A stretch of DNA of 64,000 nucleotides, from positions 62,001-126,000 of the forward strand of contig JAYVMW010000004.1 of NCBI GenBank assembly GCA_043758755.1. Reading direction: 5' to 3'. Under the pieces are notes generated by a model. That model made no database searches. It was not told the DNA's origin and saw nothing but the letters and a program-made list of their open reading frames with translations. Positions within the stretch are counted from its first letter, which is position 1, and each line of letters opens with the position of its first letter. Below, piece by piece: positions 1 to 8,526 of this stretch. The stretch is from Solimicrobium sp043758755 (GTDB taxonomy: Bacteria > Pseudomonadota > Gammaproteobacteria > Burkholderiales > Burkholderiaceae_D). A program made the position numbers and the translations under genes.

Positions 1-1
1 A

Positions 2-694
2 GAAGAGAAGCGCATTTCGCTCGATGCGCTGGAACAACGCCTGATTGCGTCGCAGCTGGTTGAGGAAGCCCGGGTGCTGCCGCTTCCTGCCGCGCAGGGC
101 CAGCGCGAGCATCTCGGTGCGCTGCTGGTTTTGTCGCAGCAGGGCCGCGCGGTTCTGGAACAGCAGGGCAAGCTGTTCCTGACGCGTCAGCTCAAGGCTG
201 CATTGCAGGAGCAGGTCGAAAGCGTTGCGCTGCCGCGCCGCTGGCGGTTTGTGGATCAGATGCCCTTCAATGCACAGGGCAAAACAACTCAGGCCATGGT
301 GCTGGCGCTGTTTGATGAAAATGACGCGCAACCGGTCACGGCACCCCAGACCATACTGAAACAGCATGACAGCACGCACGCCGAACTGGAAGTGCGCTGG
401 CCGCATCGGCTGCATTATTTTGCCGGGCATTTCCCGAACGCGCCGGTGCTGCCCGGCGTGGCGCAGGTGCAATGGGCAATACAGCTGGCCCGGCAACTGT
501 TTGATATCCCGGCGGGATTTCACGGCATGCACGGCCTGAAGTTTCAGCAAGTGATTTTTCCGGATGATGTCACGCGCCTGATTCTGAAATACGATGCGCA
601 CAAAGCCAGTCTGAATTTTTCATTCAGTTCGGGTAACAGGCAGCATTCCAGCGGACGGATTCTGTTCGGACCCGGAGTCACTCATGCACACTGA
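2..694 (+). CDS. Acyl-activating enzyme (AMP-ligase) C-terminus fused to hotdog dehydratase, 5' partial
   Basis: This gene is open from the left edge of the window, so its start and most of the adenylating domain are missing. The first ~110 visible residues resemble the C-terminal subdomain of an acyl-CoA/acyl-ACP synthetase, with ALPRRWRFVD and NAQGKT, which carries the usual catalytic lysine. After a short linker comes a hotdog domain with GHFPNAPVLPG, matching the FabA/FabZ active-site histidine segment. In aryl-polyene clusters these activities are usually separate proteins (ApeH-type ligase and ApeI-type dehydratase), so this is a natural fusion. Expected roles are loading an aryl acid starter onto carrier protein and dehydrating 3-hydroxyacyl intermediates. 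The stop overlaps the next gene by 11 bases, indicating translational coupling. The domain reading is firm; the substrate is inferred from the cluster. Confidence 0.8.
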   Translation, partial: EEKRISLDALEQRLIASQLVEEARVLPLPAAQGQREHLGALLVLSQQGRAVLEQQGKLFLTRQLKAALQEQVESVALPRRWRFVDQMPFNAQGKTTQAMVLALFDENDAQPVTAPQTILKQHDSTHAELEVRWPHRLHYFAGHFPNAPVLPGVAQVQWAIQLARQLFDIPAGFHGMHGLKFQQVIFPDDVTRLILKYDAHKASLNFSFSSGNRQHSSGRILFGPGVTHAH

Positions 695-1448
695 CAGCCA
701 GCTTCAATGTTGTGTGGTCATTCCGGTTTATGATCATGAGCATGCCATCGGCGCGGTGCTGGCCGGGGTGCTGCAGCATGGCGTGCACTGCATTCTGGTC
801 GATGACGGCAGTGCTGCCGGGTGTGCTGCCAGGGTGGATGAACTGGCGCGGGAGTTTCCAGATCAGGTCACGCTGTTGCGTCTGCCCTTCAATCAGGGCA
901 AAGGTGCCGCGGTCATGGCCGGGTTTGCCTTGGCAGCGCAGCAGGGGTGTACCCATGCGCTGCAGATCGATGCCGATGGTCAGCACTGCACTGACGATAT
1001 ACCGAAATTCTTGCAGGCAGCCAGTGCGCATCCCGAGGCCGTAATTGCCGGTTGCCCCGAATTTGATGCCTCGGTGCCCAGAGAGCGTCTGTATGCGCGC
1101 TACCTGACCCATGTCCTGGTCTGGCTCAATACTCTGTCGTTCGACATCCGCGATTCGATGTGCGGCTTTCGCCTGTATCCGCTGGCTGCGGTCATGAAGC
1201 TGGCAGCAGGGCAGCGTATCGGCAGTCACATGAATTTTGATACCGACATTCTGGTGCGGCTGTACTGGCAGGGACTGGAGGTGGTCAATCTGCCGACTCC
1301 GGTCACTTACCCGAGTGACGGCGTGTCGCATTTCCGGCTCTGGATGGACAACGTGCTGATCACGCGCATGCATGCGGTACTGTTTTTTGGCATGCTGCTG
1401 CGCGTGCCCAGACTGCTGGCACGTAAAGTCAGGGCCGGCAGCCGATGA
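684..1448 (+). CDS. Family 2 glycosyltransferase of the aryl-polyene cluster
   Basis: A 254-residue GT-A glycosyltransferase. The N-terminus reads VVIPVYDHE, followed by LVDDGS and the nucleotide-sugar/metal motif IDADGQH near residue 95, the typical order for GT2 (DPM/WcaA-like) enzymes. A short hydrophobic patch and basic residues at the C-terminus suggest association with the inner face of the membrane. In APE clusters such an enzyme is thought to add sugar to the lipid-polyene conjugate; the sugar donor cannot be read from sequence. The ATG lies inside the end of the upstream gene, and its stop overlaps the next ATG as ATGA, so it is the second visible gene of one coupled operon. Confidence 0.85.
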   Translation: MHTDSQLQCCVVIPVYDHEHAIGAVLAGVLQHGVHCILVDDGSAAGCAARVDELAREFPDQVTLLRLPFNQGKGAAVMAGFALAAQQGCTHALQIDADGQHCTDDIPKFLQAASAHPEAVIAGCPEFDASVPRERLYARYLTHVLVWLNTLSFDIRDSMCGFRLYPLAAVMKLAAGQRIGSHMNFDTDILVRLYWQGLEVVNLPTPVTYPSDGVSHFRLWMDNVLITRMHAVLFFGMLLRVPRLLARKVRAGSR

Positions 1449-2389
1449 AATCCGGTCGATCCAACCGGCACTGGGCCGCTGCCAATGAATTCGGCTTTGC
1501 TGCCGGCATGAAGTTGCTGTTGTGGATCTACCGGCTGTTTGGGCGCTGGCCGTTCCGGCTGGTCTTGTATCCGGTGTTGACCTGGTATGTGCTGACCAAA
1601 CCGGGGGCGCGACGGGCTTCGCAAAATTATTTGTTGCACGTGAATCAAAAGCAGCCAATTGGCACCGGTATAGTGAATGTCATTCATCACTTCGCTGCCT
1701 TCGCCGAAATGATGCTGGATAAATTATTGTTGTGGAACGGTCAGTTCAAAGCCGATGCCGTGCATTTTTTCGGGACCGAACCGATACGTCAGTTGATCGA
1801 TGAAAAACGCGGCGCAGTGCTGATCTGCTCGCATTTAGGCAATGTTGACTTGTGCCGGATGCTGTCGGCCTCGCACACTGATCTGAAATTGACGATACTG
1901 GTGCATACCAAACATGCCAGGGTCTTCAACCAGTTGCTGGCTTCGATCAATCCGGCCTCGCAGATGAATCTGCTGCAGGTGACCGAAATCACCCCGGCCA
2001 CGGCCATGCTGCTCTCAGAGCGGGTCGCGCAGGGCGAGTTTGTGGTAATTGCCGGTGACCGCGTTCCGGTGTCGCCAAACCCGCGCGTGGTGATGGCGGA
2101 ATTTCTGGGAGAAGCTGCGCCTTTTCCGGTCGGGCCGTATGTATTGGCAAGTGTATTGCAGTGTCCGGTGTATATGCTGTTTACGATGCGGCGCGCAGAT
2201 CATCACGAAGTTCACTTCAGCCTGTTGCGCGAAACACTGCGGCTGAGCCGCAAGGGGCGCGACGCGATGCTGGAACAGCTGGCAGCGGATTATGCTCGAC
2301 AGCTCGAGCAGCATTGTCTGTCGGCACCGCTGCAATGGTTTAATTTTTATGATTACTGGCACTTAACCGAATTCGCCGAAATGGAGTAA
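1445..2389 (+). CDS. LpxL/HtrB-type lysophospholipid acyltransferase
   Basis: A 314-residue member of the lipid A acyltransferase-like family. An N-terminal hydrophobic helix (about residues 22-50) anchors it to the inner membrane. The catalytic HX4D motif is H130-L-G-N-V-D135, preceded by RGAVLICS as usual, and a GDR segment near residue 200 fits the second conserved block. In APE clusters these enzymes are thought to acylate the glycolipid head or esterify the aryl polyene to its lipid carrier. It starts by ATGA overlap with the glycosyltransferase and ends 5 bases before the ammonia-lyase ATG. The family is clear; acceptor and donor are inferred from context. Confidence 0.85.
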   Translation: MKSGRSNRHWAAANEFGFAAGMKLLLWIYRLFGRWPFRLVLYPVLTWYVLTKPGARRASQNYLLHVNQKQPIGTGIVNVIHHFAAFAEMMLDKLLLWNGQFKADAVHFFGTEPIRQLIDEKRGAVLICSHLGNVDLCRMLSASHTDLKLTILVHTKHARVFNQLLASINPASQMNLLQVTEITPATAMLLSERVAQGEFVVIAGDRVPVSPNPRVVMAEFLGEAAPFPVGPYVLASVLQCPVYMLFTMRRADHHEVHFSLLRETLRLSRKGRDAMLEQLAADYARQLEQHCLSAPLQWFNFYDYWHLTEFAEME

Positions 2390-2394
2390 CACCG

Positions 2395-3939
2395 ATGCAA
2401 CGAGAAGTACCCAAAACCATCACCGTTGATCAGTCGTGGTTGCAGATCACCGATATCGTGGCGCTCTCGCGCGGCAGCGCGCAACTCACTTTGTCGCAAC
2501 AGCCGGAATTTATCAGTGCGATTGAACGCGGTGCCGAATTTCTGGACCGGCTGCTCGCTGAAGACGGCATCATCTACGGCGTGACTACCGGTTACGGCGA
2601 CTCCTGCACCGTGGCGGTTCCGCCGGAACTGGTGGCAGAACTGCCGCATCATCTGTACACCTACCACGGTTGCGGACTGGGTCAGCACTTCAGCCCAGAA
2701 CAGACCCGCGCCATCCTGGCGGTGCGCCTGACTTCGCTGTGCAAGGGTTATTCGGGTGTGAGTATGGCACTGCTGGAACAGATTGCCCGCCTGCTCAGGG
2801 AAGATATTCTGCCGCTGATTCCTTCTGAAGGTTCGGTCGGCGCCAGTGGTGATCTGACACCGCTGTCGTATCTGGCAGCCGCCCTGTGCGGTGAACGCGA
2901 AGTACTGTACGGGCAGCAGCTCATGCCGACGGCGCAGGCCTTTGTGCAGACCGGCATTACACCACTGCGGCTGCGCCCCAAGGAAGGGCTGGCAATCATG
3001 AACGGCACGGCCGTCATGACCGCACTGGCCTGTCTGGCCTATGACCGCGCGGCTTATCTCGCGCGCCTGTGCACCCGCATCACCGCCATGGCTTCAGTGG
3101 CGCTGGACGGCAATCCGCAGCATTTTGATGCCACCCTGTTTTCCGTCAAACCGCATCCCGGCATGCAACAGATTGCGGCGTGGCTGCGTGCTGATCTGGG
3201 CGTCGGGTCGGTTGAACGCAACGGCAAGCGGCTGCAGGATCGGTATTCGATCCGCTGCGCACCGCACGTCATCGGCGTGCTGGCCGACACCCTGCCGCTG
3301 TTTGGCAGCATGATAGAAAACGAACTCAACAGTGCCAACGACAATCCGATCATCGACGCCGAAGGCGAGCACGTGCTGCACGGCGGACATTTTTATGGCG
3401 GACATATTGCCTTCGTCATGGACAGCATGAAAAACACCGTGGCCAATCTGGCTGACTTGCTGGACCGGCAAATGGCGCTGCTGGTCGATACGCGCTACAA
3501 CCATGATCTGCCGGCCAATCTGTCCGGTGCCAGCGCTACGCGTGCCACCATCAACCATGGCCTGAAGGCGTTGCAGATCAGCGCTTCGGCCTGGACTGCC
3601 GAAGCCCTGAAACTGACCATGCCGGCGTCGGTGTTTTCACGCTCGACCGAATGCCACAATCAGGACAAGGTCAGCATGGGCACCATCGCTGCGCGCGACT
3701 GTCTGCGCGTGCTGGAGCTGACCGAGCAGGTGGTCGCGGCCTTGCTGATCACGGTGCGCCAGGGCGTGTGGCTGCGTCTGAACCAGAATCCCGCTTTGCA
3801 CCTGCAGGCCGGACTAGAGGATATGCAAAACCAGTTAAGCGCCGATATCCCGGTTATCATCGAAGACCGGCGACTCGAACCGGACCTGCGCTGCCTGCTC
3901 GAGCGCATCCGCACCCAGCACTGGAAACTGTATGACTGA
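2395..3939 (+). CDS. MIO-type aromatic amino acid ammonia-lyase (HAL/TAL family)
   Basis: A 514-residue ammonia-lyase, the usual size for histidine or tyrosine ammonia-lyases. The MIO prosthetic group would form from A150-S151-G152 in GSVGASGDLTPLSYL. The catalytic tyrosine is Y61 in YGVTTGYGDS, and SANDNP and ATRATINHG further on are family signatures. At the position that sets substrate choice (His-Leu in the Rhodobacter tyrosine lyase, Ser-His in histidine lyase) I read Y90-H91 in HHLYTYHGCGLG, a pair that does not match either textbook class. Within an aryl-polyene cluster an aromatic lyase making a coumarate-type acid is more plausible than histidine catabolism, and no hut genes are near. 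The gene overlaps the thioesterase by 8 bases (ATGACTGA). Confidence 0.88.
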   Translation: MQREVPKTITVDQSWLQITDIVALSRGSAQLTLSQQPEFISAIERGAEFLDRLLAEDGIIYGVTTGYGDSCTVAVPPELVAELPHHLYTYHGCGLGQHFSPEQTRAILAVRLTSLCKGYSGVSMALLEQIARLLREDILPLIPSEGSVGASGDLTPLSYLAAALCGEREVLYGQQLMPTAQAFVQTGITPLRLRPKEGLAIMNGTAVMTALACLAYDRAAYLARLCTRITAMASVALDGNPQHFDATLFSVKPHPGMQQIAAWLRADLGVGSVERNGKRLQDRYSIRCAPHVIGVLADTLPLFGSMIENELNSANDNPIIDAEGEHVLHGGHFYGGHIAFVMDSMKNTVANLADLLDRQMALLVDTRYNHDLPANLSGASATRATINHGLKALQISASAWTAEALKLTMPASVFSRSTECHNQDKVSMGTIAARDCLRVLELTEQVVAALLITVRQGVWLRLNQNPALHLQAGLEDMQNQLSADIPVIIEDRRLEPDLRCLLERIRTQHWKLYD

Positions 3940-4375
3940 AGGCGCAACGAAAATCAAAAAGCCGGGTCCGTGGCGTGCCGAGGCCGAAGTGGTCGTGCAG
4001 TTTTACGACCTCGATCCGATGCAGGTGGTCTGGCATGGCAATTACGTGCGTTATCTGGAAATAGTGCGCTGCGCACTGCTGGACCAGATCGACTATAACT
4101 ATGCAGCGATGCAACTGTCTGGCTATGCCTGGCCGGTGATTGACCTGCACATCCGCTACGCCGGTCCGGCCCAGTTCAGCCAGCGATTGACCTTGCGCGC
4201 CGAGATCGTGGAATGGGAACACCGCCTCAAAATCAAATATGACATTCTGGATGCACAGACCGGACGGCGCCTGACCCGTGCCAGCACCACCCAGGTCGCA
4301 GTGGAGCTCGCCACCGGTGGCATGTGTTTTGTGTCCCCGCCGGTTCTGTTGAAAAAATTGGGAGTAGCAACGTGA
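3932..4375 (+). CDS. Acyl-CoA/ACP thioesterase, hotdog fold (YbgC/FcbC type)
   Basis: A 147-residue hotdog thioesterase related to 4-hydroxybenzoyl-CoA thioesterase and YbgC. The hallmark segment DLDPMQVVWHGNYVRYLE carries the catalytic Asp (DPMQVVWH) and the HxNYxRYLE helix. APE clusters regularly contain such a protein (ApeK type), which may release or edit the polyene acyl chain or act on the aryl starter. It begins inside the ammonia-lyase stop and ends by GTGA overlap with the LolA-like gene, so coupling is tight. The family is clear; the natural substrate is not. Confidence 0.87.
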   Translation: MTEGATKIKKPGPWRAEAEVVVQFYDLDPMQVVWHGNYVRYLEIVRCALLDQIDYNYAAMQLSGYAWPVIDLHIRYAGPAQFSQRLTLRAEIVEWEHRLKIKYDILDAQTGRRLTRASTTQVAVELATGGMCFVSPPVLLKKLGVAT

Positions 4376-4977
4376 TCAGACTTTTATTCACCGCAGCATT
4401 ATTCATGTGGAGCACGGCGCACGCCGAAGTTCCCTCACTGGCTGCGCAGATTCAGGCGCTGCTGGCCAAACCTGCCACGTTGTGCGGTCACTTTGAGCAG
4501 ACCAAGAATCTCTCCGGCATGAAAAAACCGCTGCTCTCTAACGGCCGCTTTTGCGTGGTGAATGGCAAGGGCGTGCTGTGGCGCACCCTGCAACCGTTCC
4601 CGTCCACCTTGCGCCTGACCCGCGATGAAATTGTGAATTTTCAGGGCGACCGGGTTGCCATGCGACTTGATGCCGGCAAGGAGCCGACCGTGCGCATGAT
4701 CAACAGCGTACTGTTTGCCCTGCTGTCCGGTGACCTCAGTGGTCTGGATGCCCTGTTTGTGGTGGAGGGCAAGGTGAGCGGCTCAAGCTGGCATGTGGCG
4801 CTGACTGCGCGCCAACCAGGTCTGGCCAAAGCGATTGGCGCGATCAGTCTGGATGGTGCGGCTTACGTCAATACCATCCATATGGATGAAGCCAGCGGTG
4901 ACAAAACCACGATCCAGTTTTCTTCAATCCAGACCGGTGACGCAGCGCTGCAGCCGGCCGAAGCAGCCATGTTCTGA
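4372..4977 (+). CDS. LolA-like periplasmic lipoprotein/lipid carrier
   Basis: A 201-residue secreted protein of the LolA-like outer-membrane carrier family. I choose the GTG at 4372 because it overlaps the thioesterase stop as GTGA, follows a good ribosome site (GGGAG at 4360-4364), and places a clean signal peptide VIRLLFTAALFMWSTAHA at the N-terminus. An upstream ATG at 4324 would add 16 residues and spoil the signal peptide. The body (FEQTKNLSGMKKPL, GVLWRTLQPFPSTLRLT) fits the LolA open-barrel fold. In APE clusters this protein sits beside the MMPL exporter and probably ferries the polyene lipid across the periplasm. It ends with TGATG overlap into the exporter. Confidence 0.84.
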   Translation: MIRLLFTAALFMWSTAHAEVPSLAAQIQALLAKPATLCGHFEQTKNLSGMKKPLLSNGRFCVVNGKGVLWRTLQPFPSTLRLTRDEIVNFQGDRVAMRLDAGKEPTVRMINSVLFALLSGDLSGLDALFVVEGKVSGSSWHVALTARQPGLAKAIGAISLDGAAYVNTIHMDEASGDKTTIQFSSIQTGDAALQPAEAAMF

Positions 4978-7322
4978 TGAAAAATCACCTCGCTGCACTG
5001 TGGCTTCTGGTGGTGTGTGTGCTGCTCGGACACAATGCCTGGCTGTGGCTGGGCCAGCGCATCACGCCGGACACCGACATCATGGCCCTGCTGCCGGTAC
5101 AGCAGCGCGATCCGGTGCTGCAACTTTCCTTTAATCACATGGTAGATGCGGCCCAGCAGCGCGTGATTGTGCTGATCGGCGCTGCCAACTGGTCTGATGC
5201 AAAACGCGCAGCCGACGCCTATTCTTCCGTACTGGCCGGCAGGCCCGAAGTCCTCACCGCCGCAGTCGTGACTGACCAGACCCAGCAGGACTGGCTGGCG
5301 TTATTTCAACAACACAGTCTGGTACTGATGACGTCTGCTGCACAAAAGCAGGTGCAGCAGGAATCCGAAAAATTCTGGGCCGACACGGCACTGCGCCAGT
5401 TATACAGCCCGTTTTCCGGCCCGCACCTGGGTGCCTGGCGCGACGATCCGTACGGACTGTTTGCCGGCTGGGTACAGGAGCGCGCCCAGGAAACACCGGT
5501 GCGCCCGCGTGACGGTTATCTGTCAGTGAGCACTGCAGACGGTGCACTTCAGTACGTACTGTTGTCGCTGACCGTGCGCGCTCCGGTGTTCGGCATGAGC
5601 ACGCAGCGCACCGTGACCGCGTTGCTTGACCAGGCGCACGCACAGACTTTGAAGGCAGTACCAAAGGCCGACATCGTGACAGCCGGTGTGGTGCTGCATG
5701 CTGCGGCAGCTGGACTGCAGGCCACCGGTGAAATCTGGACCATCGGACTGGGTTCGCTGCTTGGCATGATTCTTTTGATGTGGATTACTTTTCATACCTT
5801 CAAGCCCATCGCGCTGATTCTGCTGTCGATTGCGATTGGCTCTCTGGGTTCCCTGTCGGTGTGCTGGCTGCTGTTCGGACACATTCATTTGCTCACTCTG
5901 GTGTTTGGCGCCAGCCTGATCGGGGTGGCGCAGGATTACGGTATCTTCTTTCTCGCGCACCGTTTGTACGCCAGTGCACAGCTCAGCTCGGCCGGGCTTC
6001 TCAAACGTCTGCTGCCGTCACTGGCGCTCACGCTGGTTGCCGCCGTGATCGGATATATGGGGCTGGCTTTTACCCCGTTCCCGGGCTTGCGCAACATGGC
6101 GGTGTTTTCCGCCATCGGTCTGATTTTTGCGTGGCTGACCGTGGTGTGCTGGTTTCCGCAACTGGTCAATCCGACCAGTCTGAAGAGTGGTCGCGCTGTA
6201 CAGTTGTATGAAACATCTTTGCAGCGCTGGCCGGTCTGGCGCAACACGCCGGTAGCCTGGCTGGCGCTGCTGATTGTGGGGGGCATCACCGTCACCGGCA
6301 TTGCCAGACTGAATGCCAACGATGACATTCGCCTGCTGCAGAATTCGCCGAGGCAACTCATCAGGGATCAGATCAGCATGAGCCGGCTGCTGGATGCGCC
6401 AACGCCGGTGCAGTTTTATCTGGTGCGTGCCGACTCCGAACAGCAATTGCTGGAACGGGAAGAAACACTGAAACTGAACCTGGATGTGCTGATTGAACAA
6501 AAAAAGCTGAGCGGTTATCAGGCCGTATCGAATTGGGTGCCGTCGGCGCGCACCCAACAACTGCGGGTGCAGTTGATCCATCAAAAACTGTTGAATGCCC
6601 CGTTGCAGGACGTCTCGCAGCAGATCGGTGCGGAGCCAGACTGGGTCGCTCAGACCCGTCTTCATCTGGAGCAGTTTGGCAGCATGTTGACCGTCGATCA
6701 GTTTCTGGCCGCACCGGCCGGTGAACCATGGCGCCATCTGTGGCTGGGTAAAACTGTCAACGGCTATGCCAGCATAGTGGCGCTGCGCGGTCTGGCGCAA
6801 AAGGATATTGAAGCGGTGCGCCATGCCGGAAATGGTCAGAGCGGCGTGCAGTGGGTCGACAAGGTGGCAGAAATTTCCGGCGTGCTGGGACAGTACCGGC
6901 TGTATATGGGTTGGGTGGTGGTATGCTCGACGCTGGTAATTTTTGGATTGCTGTCGCTGCGCTATGGCCGCTCGGCCTGGCGCGTGTTGCTTCCCAGCGT
7001 GCTGGCCAGTCTGATGACACTCGCACTGCTGGGACTGACCAGCCAGCCCGTGCAATTGTTCCATGTACTGGCGTTCATGCTGCTGCTGGGCGTGGGTATC
7101 GATTACGGAATATTCATGCAGGAGACGGTCAGTACCAATGTCGCTCCGGCCTGGATGGCAACCGGGTTGTCGGCCGCGGATACCCTGCTGTCGTTCGGTT
7201 TGCTGGCACTGTCCAAAACGCCTGCGCTGCAAGCCTTTGGTTTGACGATGTTGTCCGGCATTACATTGGTCTGGTTGACGGTGCCACTCTTCAGGAAAGC
7301 AGCAAGCCATGGAAACAACTGA
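4977..7322 (+). CDS. MMPL/RND-type lipid exporter
   Basis: A 781-residue inner membrane transporter of the MMPL branch of the RND superfamily. It shows the duplicated plan: TM1 at 5-22, a periplasmic domain, a helix bundle around residues 245-405, TM7, a second periplasmic domain and a final bundle around 645-770. The Asp-Tyr pairs expected of the proton relay occur in both halves: GVAQDYGIFF (about 316) and GVGIDYGIFM (about 703). The likely role is moving the aryl-polyene lipid from the inner membrane toward the LolA-like carrier. It is coupled to that carrier gene by a 1-base overlap and overlaps the flavoprotein by 14 bases. Confidence 0.88.
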   Translation: MKNHLAALWLLVVCVLLGHNAWLWLGQRITPDTDIMALLPVQQRDPVLQLSFNHMVDAAQQRVIVLIGAANWSDAKRAADAYSSVLAGRPEVLTAAVVTDQTQQDWLALFQQHSLVLMTSAAQKQVQQESEKFWADTALRQLYSPFSGPHLGAWRDDPYGLFAGWVQERAQETPVRPRDGYLSVSTADGALQYVLLSLTVRAPVFGMSTQRTVTALLDQAHAQTLKAVPKADIVTAGVVLHAAAAGLQATGEIWTIGLGSLLGMILLMWITFHTFKPIALILLSIAIGSLGSLSVCWLLFGHIHLLTLVFGASLIGVAQDYGIFFLAHRLYASAQLSSAGLLKRLLPSLALTLVAAVIGYMGLAFTPFPGLRNMAVFSAIGLIFAWLTVVCWFPQLVNPTSLKSGRAVQLYETSLQRWPVWRNTPVAWLALLIVGGITVTGIARLNANDDIRLLQNSPRQLIRDQISMSRLLDAPTPVQFYLVRADSEQQLLEREETLKLNLDVLIEQKKLSGYQAVSNWVPSARTQQLRVQLIHQKLLNAPLQDVSQQIGAEPDWVAQTRLHLEQFGSMLTVDQFLAAPAGEPWRHLWLGKTVNGYASIVALRGLAQKDIEAVRHAGNGQSGVQWVDKVAEISGVLGQYRLYMGWVVVCSTLVIFGLLSLRYGRSAWRVLLPSVLASLMTLALLGLTSQPVQLFHVLAFMLLLGVGIDYGIFMQETVSTNVAPAWMATGLSAADTLLSFGLLALSKTPALQAFGLTMLSGITLVWLTVPLFRKAASHGNN

Positions 7323-8526
7323 AATTTTAATTATCGGTGCCGGTCCGTCCGGTGCACTCGCTGCTGCGTTGTTGCGCCAGCAGGCACGCAAGGTGCTGGT
7401 GATCGAGCGCGAACTGTTTCCGCGCTTTTCGATCGGTGAGAGCCTGCTGCCGCAAAGCATGACGTATCTGGAACAGGCCGGCATGCTGCAGGCGGTGGTA
7501 GAGCAGGGTTTCCAGTTTAAAAACGGTGCTGCCTTCATGCGTGACGGGCAGTACACCGAATTCGATTTCCGCGACAAGCACTCGCCGGGTTGGGATTCCA
7601 CGTACCAGGTACAGCGCAGTGTCTTTGATCAGGTGCTGGCCAATGAGGCTGAGCGCTTTGGTGCTGAAATTCGCTACCGGCATGAAGTCACGGCGGTGGA
7701 TCTGGATCATGTGCGTCCGGTCGTGACGGTGCAACATCCGGATGGACACAGTTATCAGGTAGAGGCGCAATTCATTCTGGACGCCAGCGGCTTTGGCCGC
7801 ATACTGCCGCGTTTGCTGAAGCTGGAAACACCGTCCAACTTTCCGGTGCGCGGCGCGATTTTTACCCATATTCAGGATGGTATGGGTTCTGAATTTGACC
7901 GCAACAAAATCCGCATTACGGTGCATCCGCGGCATTGCGATGTCTGGTTCTGGACCATTCCATTTTCGGCTGGGCGCTGTTCGCTGGGCGTGGTTGCCGA
8001 AACGTCATTTCTTGAACAGTATCAGGGCACCGATCAGGAACGGCTGCAGGCCATCGTTGCCGAAGAGCCGTCGCTGCACAAATTGCTGGAAAACGCGCTC
8101 TGGGATACGCCGGCGCGTCATGTTACCGGCTATTCCGCTAACGTCGCCGCGCTGGCCGGCGACGGTTATGCGCTGCTTGGCAATGCCGGTGAATTTCTCG
8201 ATCCGGTGTTTTCTTCCGGCGTGACCATCGCCTTCAAATCGGCCAGCCTGGCCTGTGCCGTGCTGCAGCGTCAGTTTGCCGGAGAGGCGGTGGACTGGCA
8301 GCGCGACTACAGCAATCCGTTGAAACGTGGCGTGGATACGTTTCGCGCCTTTGTCGAATCGTGGTATGCCGGCGGATTTCAGACCATTATATTTTTCCCC
8401 GATCAGCAGCCCGGTATCCGGCGCATGATTTCCTCGATCCTGGCCGGTTATGCCTGGGATTTGACCAATCCGCTGGTCAAGGAAACGACGCGCCGGCTGG
8501 CGGCACTGGAATCCCTATGCTCGTAA
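7309..8526 (+). CDS. FAD-dependent oxidoreductase with flavin-halogenase motifs
   Basis: A 405-residue flavoprotein. The FAD-binding GxGxxG is at residues 10-15 (GAGPSG), followed by an ERELFPRFSIGESLLP segment. Three features point to flavin-dependent halogenases rather than plain monooxygenases: W213-F-W-T-I-P218, matching WxWxIP; K71 in FKNGA, at the place of the catalytic lysine in phenol/pyrrole halogenases; and F296-L-D-P-V-F-S-S-G304, matching FxxPxxSxG. Xanthomonadins are brominated aryl polyenes, so halogenation of the polyene is plausible. Similar flavoproteins without proven halogenase activity also occur in APE clusters, so a desaturase or hydroxylase role remains possible. The gene starts within the exporter end and overlaps the lipoprotein gene by 10 bases. 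Confidence 0.82.
   Translation: METTEILIIGAGPSGALAAALLRQQARKVLVIERELFPRFSIGESLLPQSMTYLEQAGMLQAVVEQGFQFKNGAAFMRDGQYTEFDFRDKHSPGWDSTYQVQRSVFDQVLANEAERFGAEIRYRHEVTAVDLDHVRPVVTVQHPDGHSYQVEAQFILDASGFGRILPRLLKLETPSNFPVRGAIFTHIQDGMGSEFDRNKIRITVHPRHCDVWFWTIPFSAGRCSLGVVAETSFLEQYQGTDQERLQAIVAEEPSLHKLLENALWDTPARHVTGYSANVAALAGDGYALLGNAGEFLDPVFSSGVTIAFKSASLACAVLQRQFAGEAVDWQRDYSNPLKRGVDTFRAFVESWYAGGFQTIIFFPDQQPGIRRMISSILAGYAWDLTNPLVKETTRRLAALESLCS

Noticed and set aside
6018..7601. Long minus-strand frame opposite the MMPL exporter and flavoprotein
   Set aside because: The translation is low-complexity (Gln/His/Arg-rich), and both plus-strand genes have clear motifs and coupling.
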